Shown here piece by piece: positions 1-11,588 of a stretch of DNA of 64,000 nucleotides; position 1 is the stretch's first letter, and each line of letters opens with the position of its first letter. The DNA lies in assembly GCA_025201345.1 (NCBI GenBank), contig JAIXMG010000022.1, positions 62,001 through 126,000 of the forward strand. Direction: 5' to 3'. Origin of the DNA: Thamnidium elegans (taxonomy: Eukaryota > Mucoromycota > Mucoromycetes > Mucorales > Mucoraceae). The notes beneath the pieces were generated by a model, which did no database searches, had not been told where the DNA came from, and worked only from the letters and a program-made list of their open reading frames with translations. A program made the translations under genes and the position numbers.

Positions 1-531
1 ATTGTGGGAAATATAACAGTCTATACGTTCATACAGCTAGTGACAGGGTATTTATAACGAAGAAAATATGCGTTGTATAATCTCGGGTGTTTGGTGCTGT
101 TAAAGTATTTTCTTACTGTTGAATTCAACACGCATGCCGTCACGAAAATTTCTAGTTTGAGAAAACATTGTAATAATAATAATAACAGTAATAGTAAGTA
201 TACACTAAAGAAAAAAAAAAAGGCCTTCTTTATTATATCGCATTCTTTTACGAGTCAGGTGATTTTTCAAATAGAAATTGATAAGTCTCTCACGAAAACA
301 ACTTTGCCTATCTTCATCATCAACGTTACATTTTTATAAAAACTTTAATCTAGCCAATTATCATTAAAACGGTAAATAATATAGAAAAAAAATACCCCGC
401 GGGGAACAAGTTTTCCCCATCCCCAAAGTCACGTCATTTCGCAGTAATTTGATTATAAAAATGCATTTTCTTTTTTTCTCAAAAAAAAAAAAAAAAAACT
501 TTTTTTTCTAACTATAAAATAATAATTAAAT
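1..531. other. AT-rich upstream region of the aldo/keto reductase
   Basis: No gene is supported here. A short open frame at 73-339 is low-complexity (Asn/Lys runs) with no recognisable domain. At 395-404 there is a perfect 10-bp GC palindrome, CCCCGCGGGG, followed by C-runs (ttttccccatcccc). An A-run lies at about 481-498, just before the start codon at 532. This is presumably the promoter of the gene that follows. Confidence 0.5.
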
Positions 532-1675
532 ATGTCTGACATTCCTACTGCCAAGGTATTTTTCGTATAATCATATGACATATATTATCTTATTTTACTA
601 ATGTATCGACTATTATGTAGTTAAACAGCGGATATGAAATCCCTTTGATCGGTTACGGTACTTTTGGTGGTAACGACGCTCCTGAGCAAGTCTATAATGC
701 CTCTAAAGTAGCTTTAAAAACCGGTTATAAGCATTTTGACACAGCCTATATCTGTAGGTTAATCTTTATCACTGAGAAAAAAAAAGTTATACACTAGAAA
801 GCTAATTTTTCCTATTTTTTTTTTTTAAAAAAATGACGTGTATAGATCAAACTGAAGAAGCTTTAGGAAAGGCTATTAAGGAAGGTGATGTCCCTCGTAA
901 AGACCTCTTTATCACTACAAAGTTATGGCAATACTTCCATGAACCTCAACATGTTCGTCCCGTATTTGAAAGATCTTTAAAGCTCTTGCAAATGGATTAC
1001 GTCGATTTATATTTGATTCATTGGCCCATTTCTTGGGAGTTCCATAGTTATGAGTTTAATGACTTGAAAGCTACTAAGGATATGAAGAACACACACGTAC
1101 CTATTATTGATACATGGCGCGAGATGGAAAAATTGGTTAACGAAAAAAAGGCTCGTTCTATCGGTGTTTCTAACTTTACTATTCCCATGTTGGAAGATTT
1201 ATTAAGCAAGTGTTCTATTCCTCCTGCCGTCAACCAAGTAGAAATAACCACTGCTTTGCCTCAAGAAGAGTTACTTGCTTACTGTAAGAGTAAAAACATT
1301 CTTTTGACCGCATACTCTCCTCTTGGCAACCCTGGTTACAAAAAGGATAGCCGCGCTACTTTAGATGATCCTGTTATTCTTGATATCGCCAAAAAATACA
1401 ATAAAAGCCCAGCTCAAGTCGTCCTTAATTGGGGCGTTAACCGCGGTTATGCTGTTATTCCCAAGTCAACAACTCCCGCTCGTATTGAAGCAAATTTTAC
1501 TTACTTCAAGTTGGAGGATAGTGAAATTGAAGCTATTACTGCTCTTGGCCGTGAACATCCTTATCGTTCTTGGTAAGTTTAATAATGCTAAAGTGTTTAT
1601 TTGTTTATTAACCATTGTTTGTATAATAGTCGACCCGAGAATATGTGGGGACCTTCATGCGCCATCTTTGATTAA
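532..1675 (+). CDS. aldo/keto reductase family oxidoreductase
   Basis: NADPH-dependent reductase of the (alpha/beta)8 aldo/keto reductase superfamily, probably a cytosolic reducer of aldehydes or ketones. Exons are 532-555, 621-753, 846-1572 and 1630-1675, giving 309 aa, the usual length. The catalytic tetrad is visible: Asp and Tyr in HFDTAYIYQTEEALGKAI (rebuilt across the second intron), Lys in FITTKLWQ, and His in YLIHWPISW. The cofactor end carries VIPKSTTPARIEANF, the usual motif that binds the adenosine phosphate. The last small exon encodes RPENMWGPSCAIFD, so the protein does not end at the TAA that follows the tryptophan codon at 1571-1573. The substrate cannot be told from sequence; GCY1/YPR1-type aldehyde reductase or xylose reductase are both possible. 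Confidence 0.93.
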
Positions 1676-2893
1676 TCTATAAAAAAAACAATCAATAAAA
1701 AAGAAATGTCTACTTAATCATGTACGAAAATAGTGGTACGCGTTCTGTTTAATTTTTCATGTGCTCACTCAACTTTGTTTATTCACATAAAAAGGAACTT
1801 GCGTGTGAATTAAGTTAAAACGGCGGGTACACATGTATATAAAAATGATTAAAGAACTTATAAATACCATTATATGATACAAATAGTCGTATAATACGTC
1901 CTGATAAGTATTCTTTTATCATAGTTAAATTAGTCTTTTTTATAACTTTTTTTTTTGTGCTTTAGTTTTCTAATGACAAACCTATATATATAGTTCTTCT
2001 TAGCGCAGTTGCTGCGCATAAAGGTACGTGAAAAAATAATCGTCAAGCTATTTTTTTTCGGAGCGTACAAATAAAATGCGTATCAAGATTTCCCTTGAAC
2101 AACTTGGATGAAATAATGCTTAAAAGCAATTATTAGAAATAAAAAATTGAAACTCAAAGACTAAAATGAATGCGGCCAAAGGTGAACCCGAGATATCAAT
2201 CAAAAAGGCAAAGAAGAATCACATCAGAAGGTGGAATCCACATAATAGGTTTAAAAGATATTTTAGGCAAGCTGTTCTAACAATTGGTAACAACATTTCT
2301 ACAAAAAAAAAACAGGAACCTGGTATACATTGGCTGTCTTTCTCAAAAGAAAGCCAATTAAAAACGATTGCTTGTGTTAACTTAACTTAAAAATTAAAAC
2401 ATCAATATAGAAACAGCTTCTACGGATACTAAAGATTACGACAAAAACTATTCATATCAAGCACAAGCATAAGAACCTTTCACGATTTTTACTAAAAAGG
2501 TGAAAAGAAACTACCATAATAATTTTATATATGCAACGCGATATTTAATTATCTTGAAAGAAAGGATATCTTAATTGAAGCATCTCAAAAGGGGATTTAT
2601 ACTCCCTCTGATTTTATCCCATACCATTTATACTAACCGCTTACAATGAAGATAGCTGCATTCTTTGGATTAGTTCACATGTTTTGAACACAGGTGTCTT
2701 ATTTTTAAATATACATCCTGTAATATATAATACGATATATAATAAGATAGCGATAAGTGGGAATTTTTATTAAACGTAAAAAAGTAACGGTGAAAAAAAG
2801 AAATTATACGTAGATATATGTTTAAATTATTATTCATTAGTAGGTACGCTGACAATATAGTATGGAAGAGCAGGCTATATTAAAAAGAAAAAA
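1676..2893. other. convergent intergenic region
   Basis: This region lies between the 3' ends of two convergent genes. A 74-codon open frame at 2166-2390 is Lys/Arg-rich and matches nothing I know. A small perfect hairpin (GCGCAG-TTG-CTGCGC, 2003-2017) is the only structured element. No RNA gene is recognised. Confidence 0.4.
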
Positions 2894-3829
2894 TTAATAC
2901 AGTGTCCTAAAAAGATATGTATCCTCTAACCATACCTGAATTTTCTTATTTCTATCACATTGGATTAACCATTCAGGCTTAACAATAGGTATAGAATGTT
3001 GAACAGCACGATCATAGTTTGCACCACCAGGGAGTTGAGCCAACAAATGAGTTGTCTCTACACTAACATCCTCTGACCAAGATGCACCCATTCTAGTCAA
3101 TAAATCCTTCAATTCTGTGATTGCTGGCTCAGGTTCCTCAAACAATCCAAATGCGACACGAATACCAGTTAAATTATCCATTTTATGTGTACGTGCAGTT
3201 ACTTTATTCGATCTATATTCACCAGCAGTAGTCTTAATAACTACATGGAACTCAAACTCATGATCTACATCCAATCCAGATAATTTAATAAAGTTGGTAT
3301 CACTTGGTACATGCTTTTTTTTTTAAACAAGTTAATTTAAAATTGACATAATACAAATATATACTTTTTTTTTTTTTTTTTACCTGAGCTAATTTTGTTC
3401 CATTTTTATAGATATCAAGAGATCTAAGTTTAGCTGTATGCAAGGAAAGAGGATCCCACTCAAGAATAAGAGAAGTTTGTGTAATATTTTTTACACGGAC
3501 AATAGGAACTTCGGGTTCTTCTGAAGCGAATTTCGTTAAAATAGCCTTTTGTAATTCCCAAAATTCCTTCATTTTCTTTTCTTCCTCGGGAACGTTACGA
3601 CTCACAGCAATATTAACAATACTGCCAGAAGAAACCCCTTTGGGAAGTAAAAGTGAAGGAAATTCAATGAGATGATGGTCTTCTGTTAATAAGATGGCCT
3701 ATTGACAGAGAGAAAGAAAAATATTAAATAAATTATTTCCTAACTGTTTTTTTTTTATCTTTTTATCATAGAAAAAAAACTTACCATACCGGCATCAAGT
3801 TTTCCTACAGTAAATTGGACTGATGTCAT
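2894..3829 (-). CDS. CHS5: CHS5-like exomer scaffold (FN3 plus BRCT)
   Basis: Homologue of the exomer scaffold Chs5, which in yeast helps carry chitin synthase Chs3 and other cargo from the trans-Golgi to the plasma membrane. Exons (complement) are 3829-3785, 3698-3384 and 3313-2894, giving 259 aa. An N-terminal dimerisation segment (MTSVQFTVGKLDAGMAILL) is followed by an FN3 domain (about residues 70-165, ending SNKVTARTHKM, a motif shared with yeast Chs5). A BRCT domain starting LTGIRVAFG and containing KPEWLIQC follows. The protein stops almost at the end of the BRCT fold, whereas yeast Chs5 is 671 aa with a long acidic/Lys-rich tail. The sequence after KKIQ could instead contain a 29-nt intron (gtatgg...tttttag), which would change only the last residues. 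Confidence 0.88.
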
Positions 3830-4126
3830 GATGATGTATTTTTATTATTTAATATTGTAGATGCAAGTTTTATATTTTTTTTTTAAAAAAAAACAAAGAA
3901 CCAAGAAAGAGACAAGTTGGATTCACTACACTAACTTCTTTCGCGTGAGCTTCAGCGCCGTTTGAATTAACATGAAAAATAAAAACTCGTTCGCGCCAAG
4001 CAAAAGAAAAATAGCACATTGAAGTGCTGTTGGCATTGTTGTATTTGTTGCTATGGGAAATTCCCACCTATAACTGTCAAAATAAAACTAGTTGCTATGG
4101 CGAAGGGCTTTAACTTTTAATTCAAT

Positions 4127-4159
<33 letters not shown>

Positions 4160-4800
4160 ACAATAAAAGAATTTATTCAATTGAGAGAAGATTGTTTGTT
4201 TTTTTTGAAGAAAAAAAAAACAAAATAAGCGAGACTCGGATGTTTTTCTTTAATTTTAAATACATGCAATGGCCCTGTATCGAAGTGCAATTGTCGATTA
4301 GTCGGGCAATGCGTACGTTTGAAGATCTTGTATCACTCTTTTTTTTATTTTTTTATTTGGAACTTTTTTCCTTTTACATATAACGATTAAGTTGAACCCT
4401 TCTGTACCTTTTTTCTTTCTTCTTCAATATTCTTATACATGTATATGATTTCTACATAGTATAGGCACAAGTACAAAAAAGAAACAATTTAATTCAAAAT
4501 TACAGTAACCGATTTATTAATAATCTAGAAACAGGTACACAGTTTGTTCCGGAACCTTCCAAATACAGGATTTTAGTATGGTTGGGTTTATTTACATCCG
4601 GTATATACCCATTATGTTTATTATGACAAGCCTGCAAGATACAGTGAAAGAAAAGAAAAAAATATTACGCCCAACTGTGTTTTTTGAACGTTTTTATTTA
4701 TTGACCACTTTAGTAGTTCGGATAGTTCAGTTATTAATAAATTGGGAATTAAATATAAGTTTTTAATAATTTACATTTTTAGTACTAAATCTTTTAGAAA
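3830..4800. other. AT-rich intergenic region with poly(A) tract
   Basis: Upstream of the CHS5-like gene. It contains an A-run of about 27 at 4130-4156 and several low-complexity open frames that look accidental. No gene, RNA or terminal repeat could be recognised. Confidence 0.4.
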
Positions 4801-4805
4801 TTAAC

Positions 4806-5376
4806 ATGGATTACACTTCCAAGCGATTATTACGTTATTGACGATGAGACCGAAGAACAAATGGAAGATATAGCCTACCAATATGGCGATATCGACTTCG
4901 ATTCCGTTACTGAAACTGCTAAAGTGAACACAGGGATGGAGATCGATACAATTACTTAAAGTTTGTAAACCGTATCAATTGATGACGGTAAGAGAAAGTA
5001 CAAGAAGTATACCCCTGAGCAAGTCCTTCATTTTATACAGATAATGCGAGACGAAGGCACTGCTGTACCTAAAGCGGTAGTAAGTTGCAATATTTCAAGA
5101 CAAAGCGCTTAAACGCTGCTCAAGGAGTTCAACGCTATCAACAAGAGATGGTATAAACCTTTGTTCATGCCCCTTACTCCTTTTTTGAATCTTATTGAAG
5201 AGTGCTGGTTAAAAATAAAGAGCAATATCAAGAGAAACCCATTTGATAAACCAGATGTTCTGATATCTCGTCTTCTTGCAGCTTGTCAATCAGTTACTGT
5301 TCAGGATTGTCAAGACTGGGTTAAGCATGCTGAGACGTTCTGGGATAAGTGCATTGACAAAGAATTACATATCATT
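4806..5376 (+). pseudogene. degraded IS630/Tc1-mariner (DDE) transposase remnant
   Basis: This is a broken transposase of the IS630/Tc1-mariner superfamily, which is common in Mucorales genomes. An acidic N-terminal part (translated 4808-4957, ending at a stop) is followed by a helix-turn-helix segment beginning KYKKYTPEQVLHFIQ, interrupted by a stop. From about 5158 comes the C-terminal part FMPLTPFLNLIEECWLKIKS...WVKHAETFWDKC. That part is the variant of the LPPYSPxLNPIE block that carries the last acidic catalytic residue (Glu). The stretch between the HTH and this block, which should hold the first two Asp residues, is missing, so the copy has stops and a large internal deletion and cannot be active. 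I could not find clear terminal inverted repeats. Confidence 0.75.
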
Positions 5377-5784
5377 TTCACTTTACATAGTTCGTCCAAA
5401 ATAAAAAAACCATTTTGCCCTAAAAGTTTATTCCATTTGTTCCAAAAAGTAATCTGTCTCAAATTTATTTACAAGTCGTACCAAAAAAAATTTCAACCTG
5501 TAATACAATACGGGCGCACACAAGTGATATACTACCAACAGTGACTCAGAAGTCAGGCAGGGAACTGCGGTAAATTCATGACCTTGAACCGCAACTAACC
5601 AATCAAATACGCTATTCAAATAATTGTCATAAACATACACTGTGGCTTGTTTGTTTTTGTCTATCGTTGTTTGAATAATAAAATCCCAAGGTCCAACCTG
5701 ATAAAATCTTTTTTATATTCTCATATCGGAAGCTCAAAAGCTTTTTTTTTTTCTTCTTCTTCTACACTTCTTTTTTTTTTTAGT
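5377..5784. other. region between transposase remnant and ILS1
   Basis: AT-rich sequence downstream of the dead transposase and upstream of the isoleucyl-tRNA synthetase start codon. The promoter-proximal part (5740-5781) is pyrimidine-rich. No further gene is seen. Confidence 0.4.
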
Positions 5785-8700
5785 ATGTCTTTGGCTGACT
5801 GTAAGTTTATACCCTCCTTTTTTTATACATATAAAAAAAAACACGCTTTTAAAAGCAAAAAAGAAAATAAAAAAGATTTTGTAAACTAATAATATTATAA
5901 TAGTGTCTGGTCAATACAAGTAAAGTTTACCACGTTCTACCAAAAACAAAACAAAAAATCAGTTAAAGCGTGTGTGTGGAACTAACCTTTTTTTTTTTTT
6001 TTGTTTAGTTTCCCCAAGGAGGAAGAGAAAATTCTCGAATTCTGGAAAGAAATTGATGCTTTCAAAACCTCTTTAGAGTTAAATAAGGATAAGCCCGCCT
6101 TTAACTTTTATGATGGACCTCCTTTTGCTACTGGTCTTCCTCATTATGGTCATATGTTAGCTGGTACCATTAAGGATATCGTTACTCGTTATGCTCACAA
6201 CACTGGTCACTCTGTTGAACGTCGTTTCGGTTGGGATACTCACGGTCTTCCCGTTGAATACGAGATTGATAAGAAGTTGGGTATCACTGGTAAGCAAGAT
6301 GTTATGGATATGGGTATCGAAAAGTATAACGCCGAATGTAGAGCTATTGTTATGAGATACTCTGGTGAATGGCGTAAAACCGTTGAACGTATGGCTCGTT
6401 GGATTGATTTCGATAATGATTACAAGACTTTGAACCCTACTTTCATGGAATCTGTTTGGTGGGTCTTCAAGCAATTATTTGAAAAGGGTCAAGTTTACCG
6501 TGGTCAAAGAGTAATGTGGTTTAATAGTAGCTCAAAAAAATTTTTTTTTTCTAATCGCGTATATTTTTTGTTTTTGTTTTTGACAGGTCATGCCTTATTC
6601 CACTGGTTGTACTACTCCTTTATCTAACTTTGAATCATCTCAAAATTATAAGGACGTCAACGATCCTGCTAGTAAGTTTATAGAAAGAAAAAAAAACTCC
6701 TTTAACTCAATTGCTAAAGTTTCATATTTTTTTTAGTCGTTGTTGGTTTCCCTTTGGTCAGTGATCCCACTACTCAACTTTTAACTTGGACCACTACTCC
6801 TTGGACCTTACCTTCCAACATGGGTGTTACTGTCCACCCCGATTTCGAATATATCAAGATCCGTGACGAATTAACCGGCAACAACTATATTTTAATGGAG
6901 AAGCGTCTTACTATCCTCTACAAGGATCCTAAGAAGGCCAAGTTCACCGTTCTCGAAAAGTATATTGGTAAAGATATGTTGAACTGGGAATTAGTTCCCA
7001 TGTTTGATTTCTTTGCTGAAGAATTTAAGGGTAAGGCCTTTAAGGTCATGGTCGATACTTATGTTACTGATGATTCCGGTACTGGTATTGTTCAAAACGC
7101 TCCTGCCTTTGGTGAGGACGATTACCGTGTTTGTCTTGCTCATGGTGCCATTACTACCGATGGTCATTTACCTTGTCCTATTGACGGATCTGGTAAATTC
7201 ACTGATGAAGTACCTGATTATAAGGGTATGTACGTCAAGGATGCTGATAAGGTCATTCAAAAGGATATTAAGGCCAAGGGTCGTATGATTGTTCAATCTC
7301 AATTCATGCATAGTTATCCTTTCTGTTGGAGATCTGATACTCCTTTGATCTATAAGGCTGTTCCTGCTTGGTTCGTTCGTGTTACCAACATTGTCGATAA
7401 GCTTTTAGCTTGTAACGATGAAATGCGTTGGGTTCCCTCTTTCATTCAAGAAAAGCGTTTCCGTAACTGGATTGCTAATGCTCGTGATTGGAACGTCTCT
7501 CGTAACCGTTATTGGGGTACCCCTATGCCTATTTGGGTCTCTGACGATTATCAAGAAGTTGTTTGTATTGGTTCCATTGCCGAATTAGAAGAACTTAGTG
7601 GTGTCTCTCCTATCACTGATCTTCATCGTGAGTCCATTGATCATATTACCATTCCTTCCAAGCAAGGTAAGGGTACTCTTCGTCGTATCGAAGAAGTCTT
7701 TGATTGCTGGTTCGAGTCTGGTTCTATGCCTTATGCTCAACAACATTATCCTTTCGAGAACGAGGAAAAGGTCAAGTCTTCTTTCCCTGCTGATTTCATC
7801 TCTGAAGGTATTGATCAAACCCGTGGTTGGTTCTATACTCTTTTAGTCTTATCTACTCATCTCTTCGGTAAGCCTCCTGCCAAGAACGTTATTGTCAGTG
7901 GTCTTGTTTTAGCCGCTGATGGTAAGAAGATGAGTAAGAGTCTCAAGAATTATCCTGATCCTACTCTTGTTATTGACAAGTTCGGTTCTGATGCTTTAAG
8001 ACTTTATCTTATTAACTCTCCTGTTGTTCGTGCCGAAACCTTAAAGTTCAAGGAAGAAGGTGTTAAGGATGTTATCTCCAAGGTCTTCTTACCTTGGTAC
8101 AACGCCTACAAATTTTTCCTTACCCAAACTGCTGTCTTGAAGAAGGATTTCTCTTATGATTTCCAATACAACCCCAACATGCAAAAGTCTGATAGTGTTA
8201 TGGATCGTTGGATCTTGGCCTCTTGTCAATCTCTTATCGCGTTTGTTCGTGAAGAGATGAACAACTATCGTCTTTATACTGTTGTTCCTCGTTTGTTGAA
8301 CATGATTGATATCCTTACCAACTGGTACGTTCGTTTCAACCGTAAGAGATTGAAGGGTGAGAATGGTTTGGATGAAGCCAAGTTAGCCATGAACACTCTT
8401 TATGAAGTCTTGACTACTTTGTGTGGTACCATGGCACCTTTTACTCCTTTCTTGGTTGAAAACATGTATCAAAACCTCAAGGGTTTCGCTCCCAAGAACC
8501 CCAACATTGTTGATGACCGTTCTATTCATTTCTTGGAGTTCCCTACTGTTCGTGAAGAATACTTTGACCCTGAGATTGAACGTGCTGTTGCTCGTATGCA
8601 ATCTGTTATTGAATTAGGTCGTACTGTTCGTGAACGTAAGAATATCTCTCTCAAGACCCCCTTGAAGGAATTAGTTATTATCCACAGTGATCCTCAATAC

Positions 8701-9339
8701 CAAGCTGATGTTAAGGCTCTTGAGTCTTACATTACCGAGGAATTGAACGTTCGTCAAATTATTATCACTGATAATGAAGAGAAGTACGGTGTCAAGTATA
8801 AGGCTGAAGCTGATTGGAAGGTCTTGGGTCAAAAGCTCAAGAAGGATGCCATGAAGGTTAAGAAGGGTCTTCCTGAATTAACTAGTGATCAAATCAAGGA
8901 ATTTGTTGTTACCAAGGAACTTATTGTATCTGGTATCAGAGTTACTGATGAAGATCTTAATGTTGTTCGTTATTTCGATGCCTCTGCTGATGCTCTCTAC
9001 GAAGCCAACTCTGATCGTGAATCTTTGATCTTGATGGATGTCAAGTTATATCCTGAATTGGAACAAGAGGGTGTTGCTCGTGAAATCATTAACCGTGTTC
9101 AACGTTTAAGAAAGAAGGCCAACTTGTTACCTACTGATGATATTAACATGTATTACCGTTTCACTGCTGATTTATCTTCTGAATTAGAAAAGATTATCAA
9201 GAACCAAGAAGCTACTTTAGTCAAGGTTATCAAGAAGCCCTTGTTGGATATCAGTAAGATGGCTGCTTCTGAAGCTGTCATTGTTGAAGAAGAACAAGAA
9301 GTTAACGGTGCCAAGTTTGATCTTGTTTTTGCTAAATAA
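5785..9339 (+). CDS. ILS1: cytosolic isoleucyl-tRNA synthetase
   Basis: Class I aminoacyl-tRNA synthetase that charges tRNA-Ile with isoleucine in the cytosol. Exons are 5785-5800, 5904-5919, 6009-6510, 6587-6671 and 6737-9339, giving 1,073 aa, normal for the eukaryotic enzyme. The first two exons are 16 nt each. Together they give [20 protein letters not shown], which matches the eukaryotic N-terminus and fixes the frame. The HIGH motif appears as LPHYGH in [25 protein letters not shown] is present as [16 protein letters not shown], and [11 protein letters not shown] marks the start of the editing domain (CP1). The anticodon-binding region follows (MDRWILAS...[13 protein letters not shown]). 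Codon use is strongly biased (GTT, CTT, CGT, AAG), as expected for a highly expressed gene. Confidence 0.97.
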
Positions 9340-9500
9340 GTTTCTATATTTTTTTTTCTAATATCTTCGTTTTCTCCATTATTTTTTTTTTTTACCACAT
9401 CTTAGAAAATAAAATCACAATTTTTCATACATTTATTCCCTGACTTTCAAAAAATAAAAAGTTTTGCTCTTTCTTTTACATAAATAGTTTTTTTTATATC

Positions 9501-10677
9501 ATGTCTATTACTAGCCATTGTTTAGTAAAACAAGATCTCTCTTTTACACCTTACGATACAAAATGGATCCCTTGCTCATCTACACTATGTACAGTAGGCG
9601 CGACTAGTAATGGTACTGGTAAAATAGCCGTTTATGGTTTAGGCGACAAGCGATTAGAGTTGAAACGAGAGGTACTATGTACAAAACTATTTTTTCTTTG
9701 ATGTTTAACTCATTTATTATAATTATCTGTAGACAGAAACTAATTCGGCTGTACGTTGTGGTACTGTCACAGAGCAAGCGCGTAACTTTGCTACGGGTGA
9801 CTTTGATGGACAATTACAAACCTGGTAAGCGTATAATAGCTTTTTATTATCGTTTTTTTTTTTATTTACTGTGATATTTTAGGGACTTGCAACGATTTGA
9901 TATTCCACTTACCTCTTTTAAAGCACACGAAAGCATTATCAATACCATAGACAGTTTAAACCAAGCTTCTGAACCGCAAGAATTGGTTACAGGTAGTAGA
10001 GATGGATGTATAAAAGTTTGGGATATGCGACAACCAGAAAAGGCTGTTTTGACAGTTAAATCAAAACAAAGCTCTAAAGATATTTGGGCTGTAGCATATG
10101 GTAACTAGCAATTATACTATAGAGAAAGTAAAAAAAAACTAAATCATGGTTTATATATAGGACAATTGAAAGGTCATAAAGTAATTGCAGTAGGATATGA
10201 AGATGGTGATATAAAGTTATTCAATGTCAATAATTCACAGTATTTATGGGAGACTAAAGTGAAGGATGGTGTATGTTCTGTTGATTTTGTTAACGATACA
10301 CTTCGAGTTGGTACACTGTCAGGTGCATTTATTATTGACGTATACTCAGGGAAAATAACTGAATTAAAGGTAAATGTATTTATTTTTCTTTTATACACAA
10401 CTATTCATATATAATTAACCTTGGTAATTAGTGCTCACAAGATACAACATTATGGTCCGTCCGTCATATACCGCAACAGCCTAATTATTTCACAGTGGCA
10501 GGTGGTGATGGCAACCTTTTTACATTTGATCAAACATCGCCTGATAAACCTATCGATACCTTAAATCTATCTAAGCATCCAGTCATATCATTAGATTGGC
10601 ATAAAGATAAAAAAGGGTTATTTGCATGTAGTTCTTTGGATCAAACAATCAAGATTGGTATGATTCAAAATATATAA
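9501..10677 (+). CDS. WDR92: WD-repeat protein WDR92 (DNAAF10/Monad)
   Basis: Seven-bladed WD40 beta-propeller related to WDR92. In animals and algae WDR92 is a cofactor of the R2TP/prefoldin-like co-chaperone complex and is needed to preassemble axonemal dyneins. Exons are 9501-9671, 9733-9824, 9883-10100, 10161-10369 and 10432-10677, giving 311 aa. Family-specific blocks are VYDxKWIPCSS-like near the N-terminus, ATGDFDGQLQTWDL, VTGSRDGCIKVWDMRQPEK, AVGYEDGDIKLFNVNN, WETKVKDGVCSVDF, TLWSVRHIPQ, and near the C-terminus VISLDWHKDKKGLFACSSLDQT. The similarity covers the whole protein rather than generic WD repeats. It starts about 160 bp after the ILS1 stop in the same orientation. In a non-flagellate fungus the dynein role is unlikely; a general R2TP client-adaptor role is an inference. 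Confidence 0.92.
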
Positions 10678-10733
10678 AATAATAATAAACACTTTATTAT
10701 AGAAACAAAAACACACAAAAAAAAAAATTATTC

Positions 10734-11588
10734 TTATTTTTTACGTTCATTACTCCATTTATATACAGCTAATCCATACTTATCAGTTCCGACCTTCTTC
10801 TTTCTACCCTTTTCTCTTAATGCCTTTTGAATCGCTAATTCTTGTTCGGCTCTAGCTAATTCTTCTTCACGCTTCATACGAGAAGCCAATTCTCTAAATG
10901 TACGCTCTCTCTCCTTCTTAATATCTTTCAAATCTCTACCGGTTTCAGGTGCAATAATAGCTTGTTCGCGTAATGTTGAGATACGAGGACGATTGAATTT
11001 ACGATTAACAAGTTCTGGTAAGGTATCAAGATGTTTAACTGGTGAAAATTTACGAGCATCTGTTTCCGAATCTACAAATACAATATGTTTGGATTTATTC
11101 TTTTTAACTGGTCTTTCTTCTTCGTCCGACTCTTCTTCATCATCAGAGTTCTTGCCGTCGTCAACAAAATGAAGCGATGCTTGTAATTTTTCTAATTTCT
11201 ATATTGTAACAGTTAGTTTATATTTGTGTATACTTTCAACAATATATTTCGCCCTTACTCTTTTACTGAGATCTCTTTGGTATTTAATATATTCTTTATC
11301 TTGTGATTTCATCAACTGAATCATCTCGGCAGGTAACTCTTCATTACGTTTTTGAATATGTACACCATCCTTTGTTTGTGTATTGATCATTTTAAAGTAG
11401 AATTCATCGGGATTTCTAAACAGGGCCTTCTCTCTCATAGCCTTTAACTTGTCTTGCTTACTGTGGAAATCTCTGGCACGCAAAAGATAATCCTTCTTCT
11501 TTTCTAAAAGACCAAACTTTTCACGGCCGGCTACTTGACCACGCTCTTTGTGGTTTCTTCTCTGTACTGCATTACGTAAAGTTGACAT
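10734..11588 (-). CDS. UTP11: U3 snoRNP-associated protein UTP11
   Basis: Component of the small-subunit processome, needed in the nucleolus for 18S rRNA maturation. Exons (complement) are 11588-11259 and 11198-10734, giving 264 aa, the usual length. The N-terminus is diagnostic: MSTLRNAVQRRNHKERGQ, then GLLEKKKDYLLRARDFHSKQ, FRNPDEFYFKM and KYQRDLSKR. A C-terminal Lys/Arg/Glu coiled coil (ERTFRELASRMKREEEL) follows, ending SNERKK. An acidic patch (NSDDEEESDEEE) lies in the middle. It ends 56 bp from the convergent WDR92 stop. Confidence 0.95.

Noticed and set aside
2166..2390. 74-codon open frame as a gene
   Set aside because: No similarity, no splice-linked neighbours, Lys/Arg-rich composition typical of AT-rich noncoding DNA.
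4540..5650. Terminal inverted repeats for the dead transposase
   Set aside because: Candidate ends (acagtgaaag on the left, cactgtgg on the right) match over only a few bases, no better than chance.
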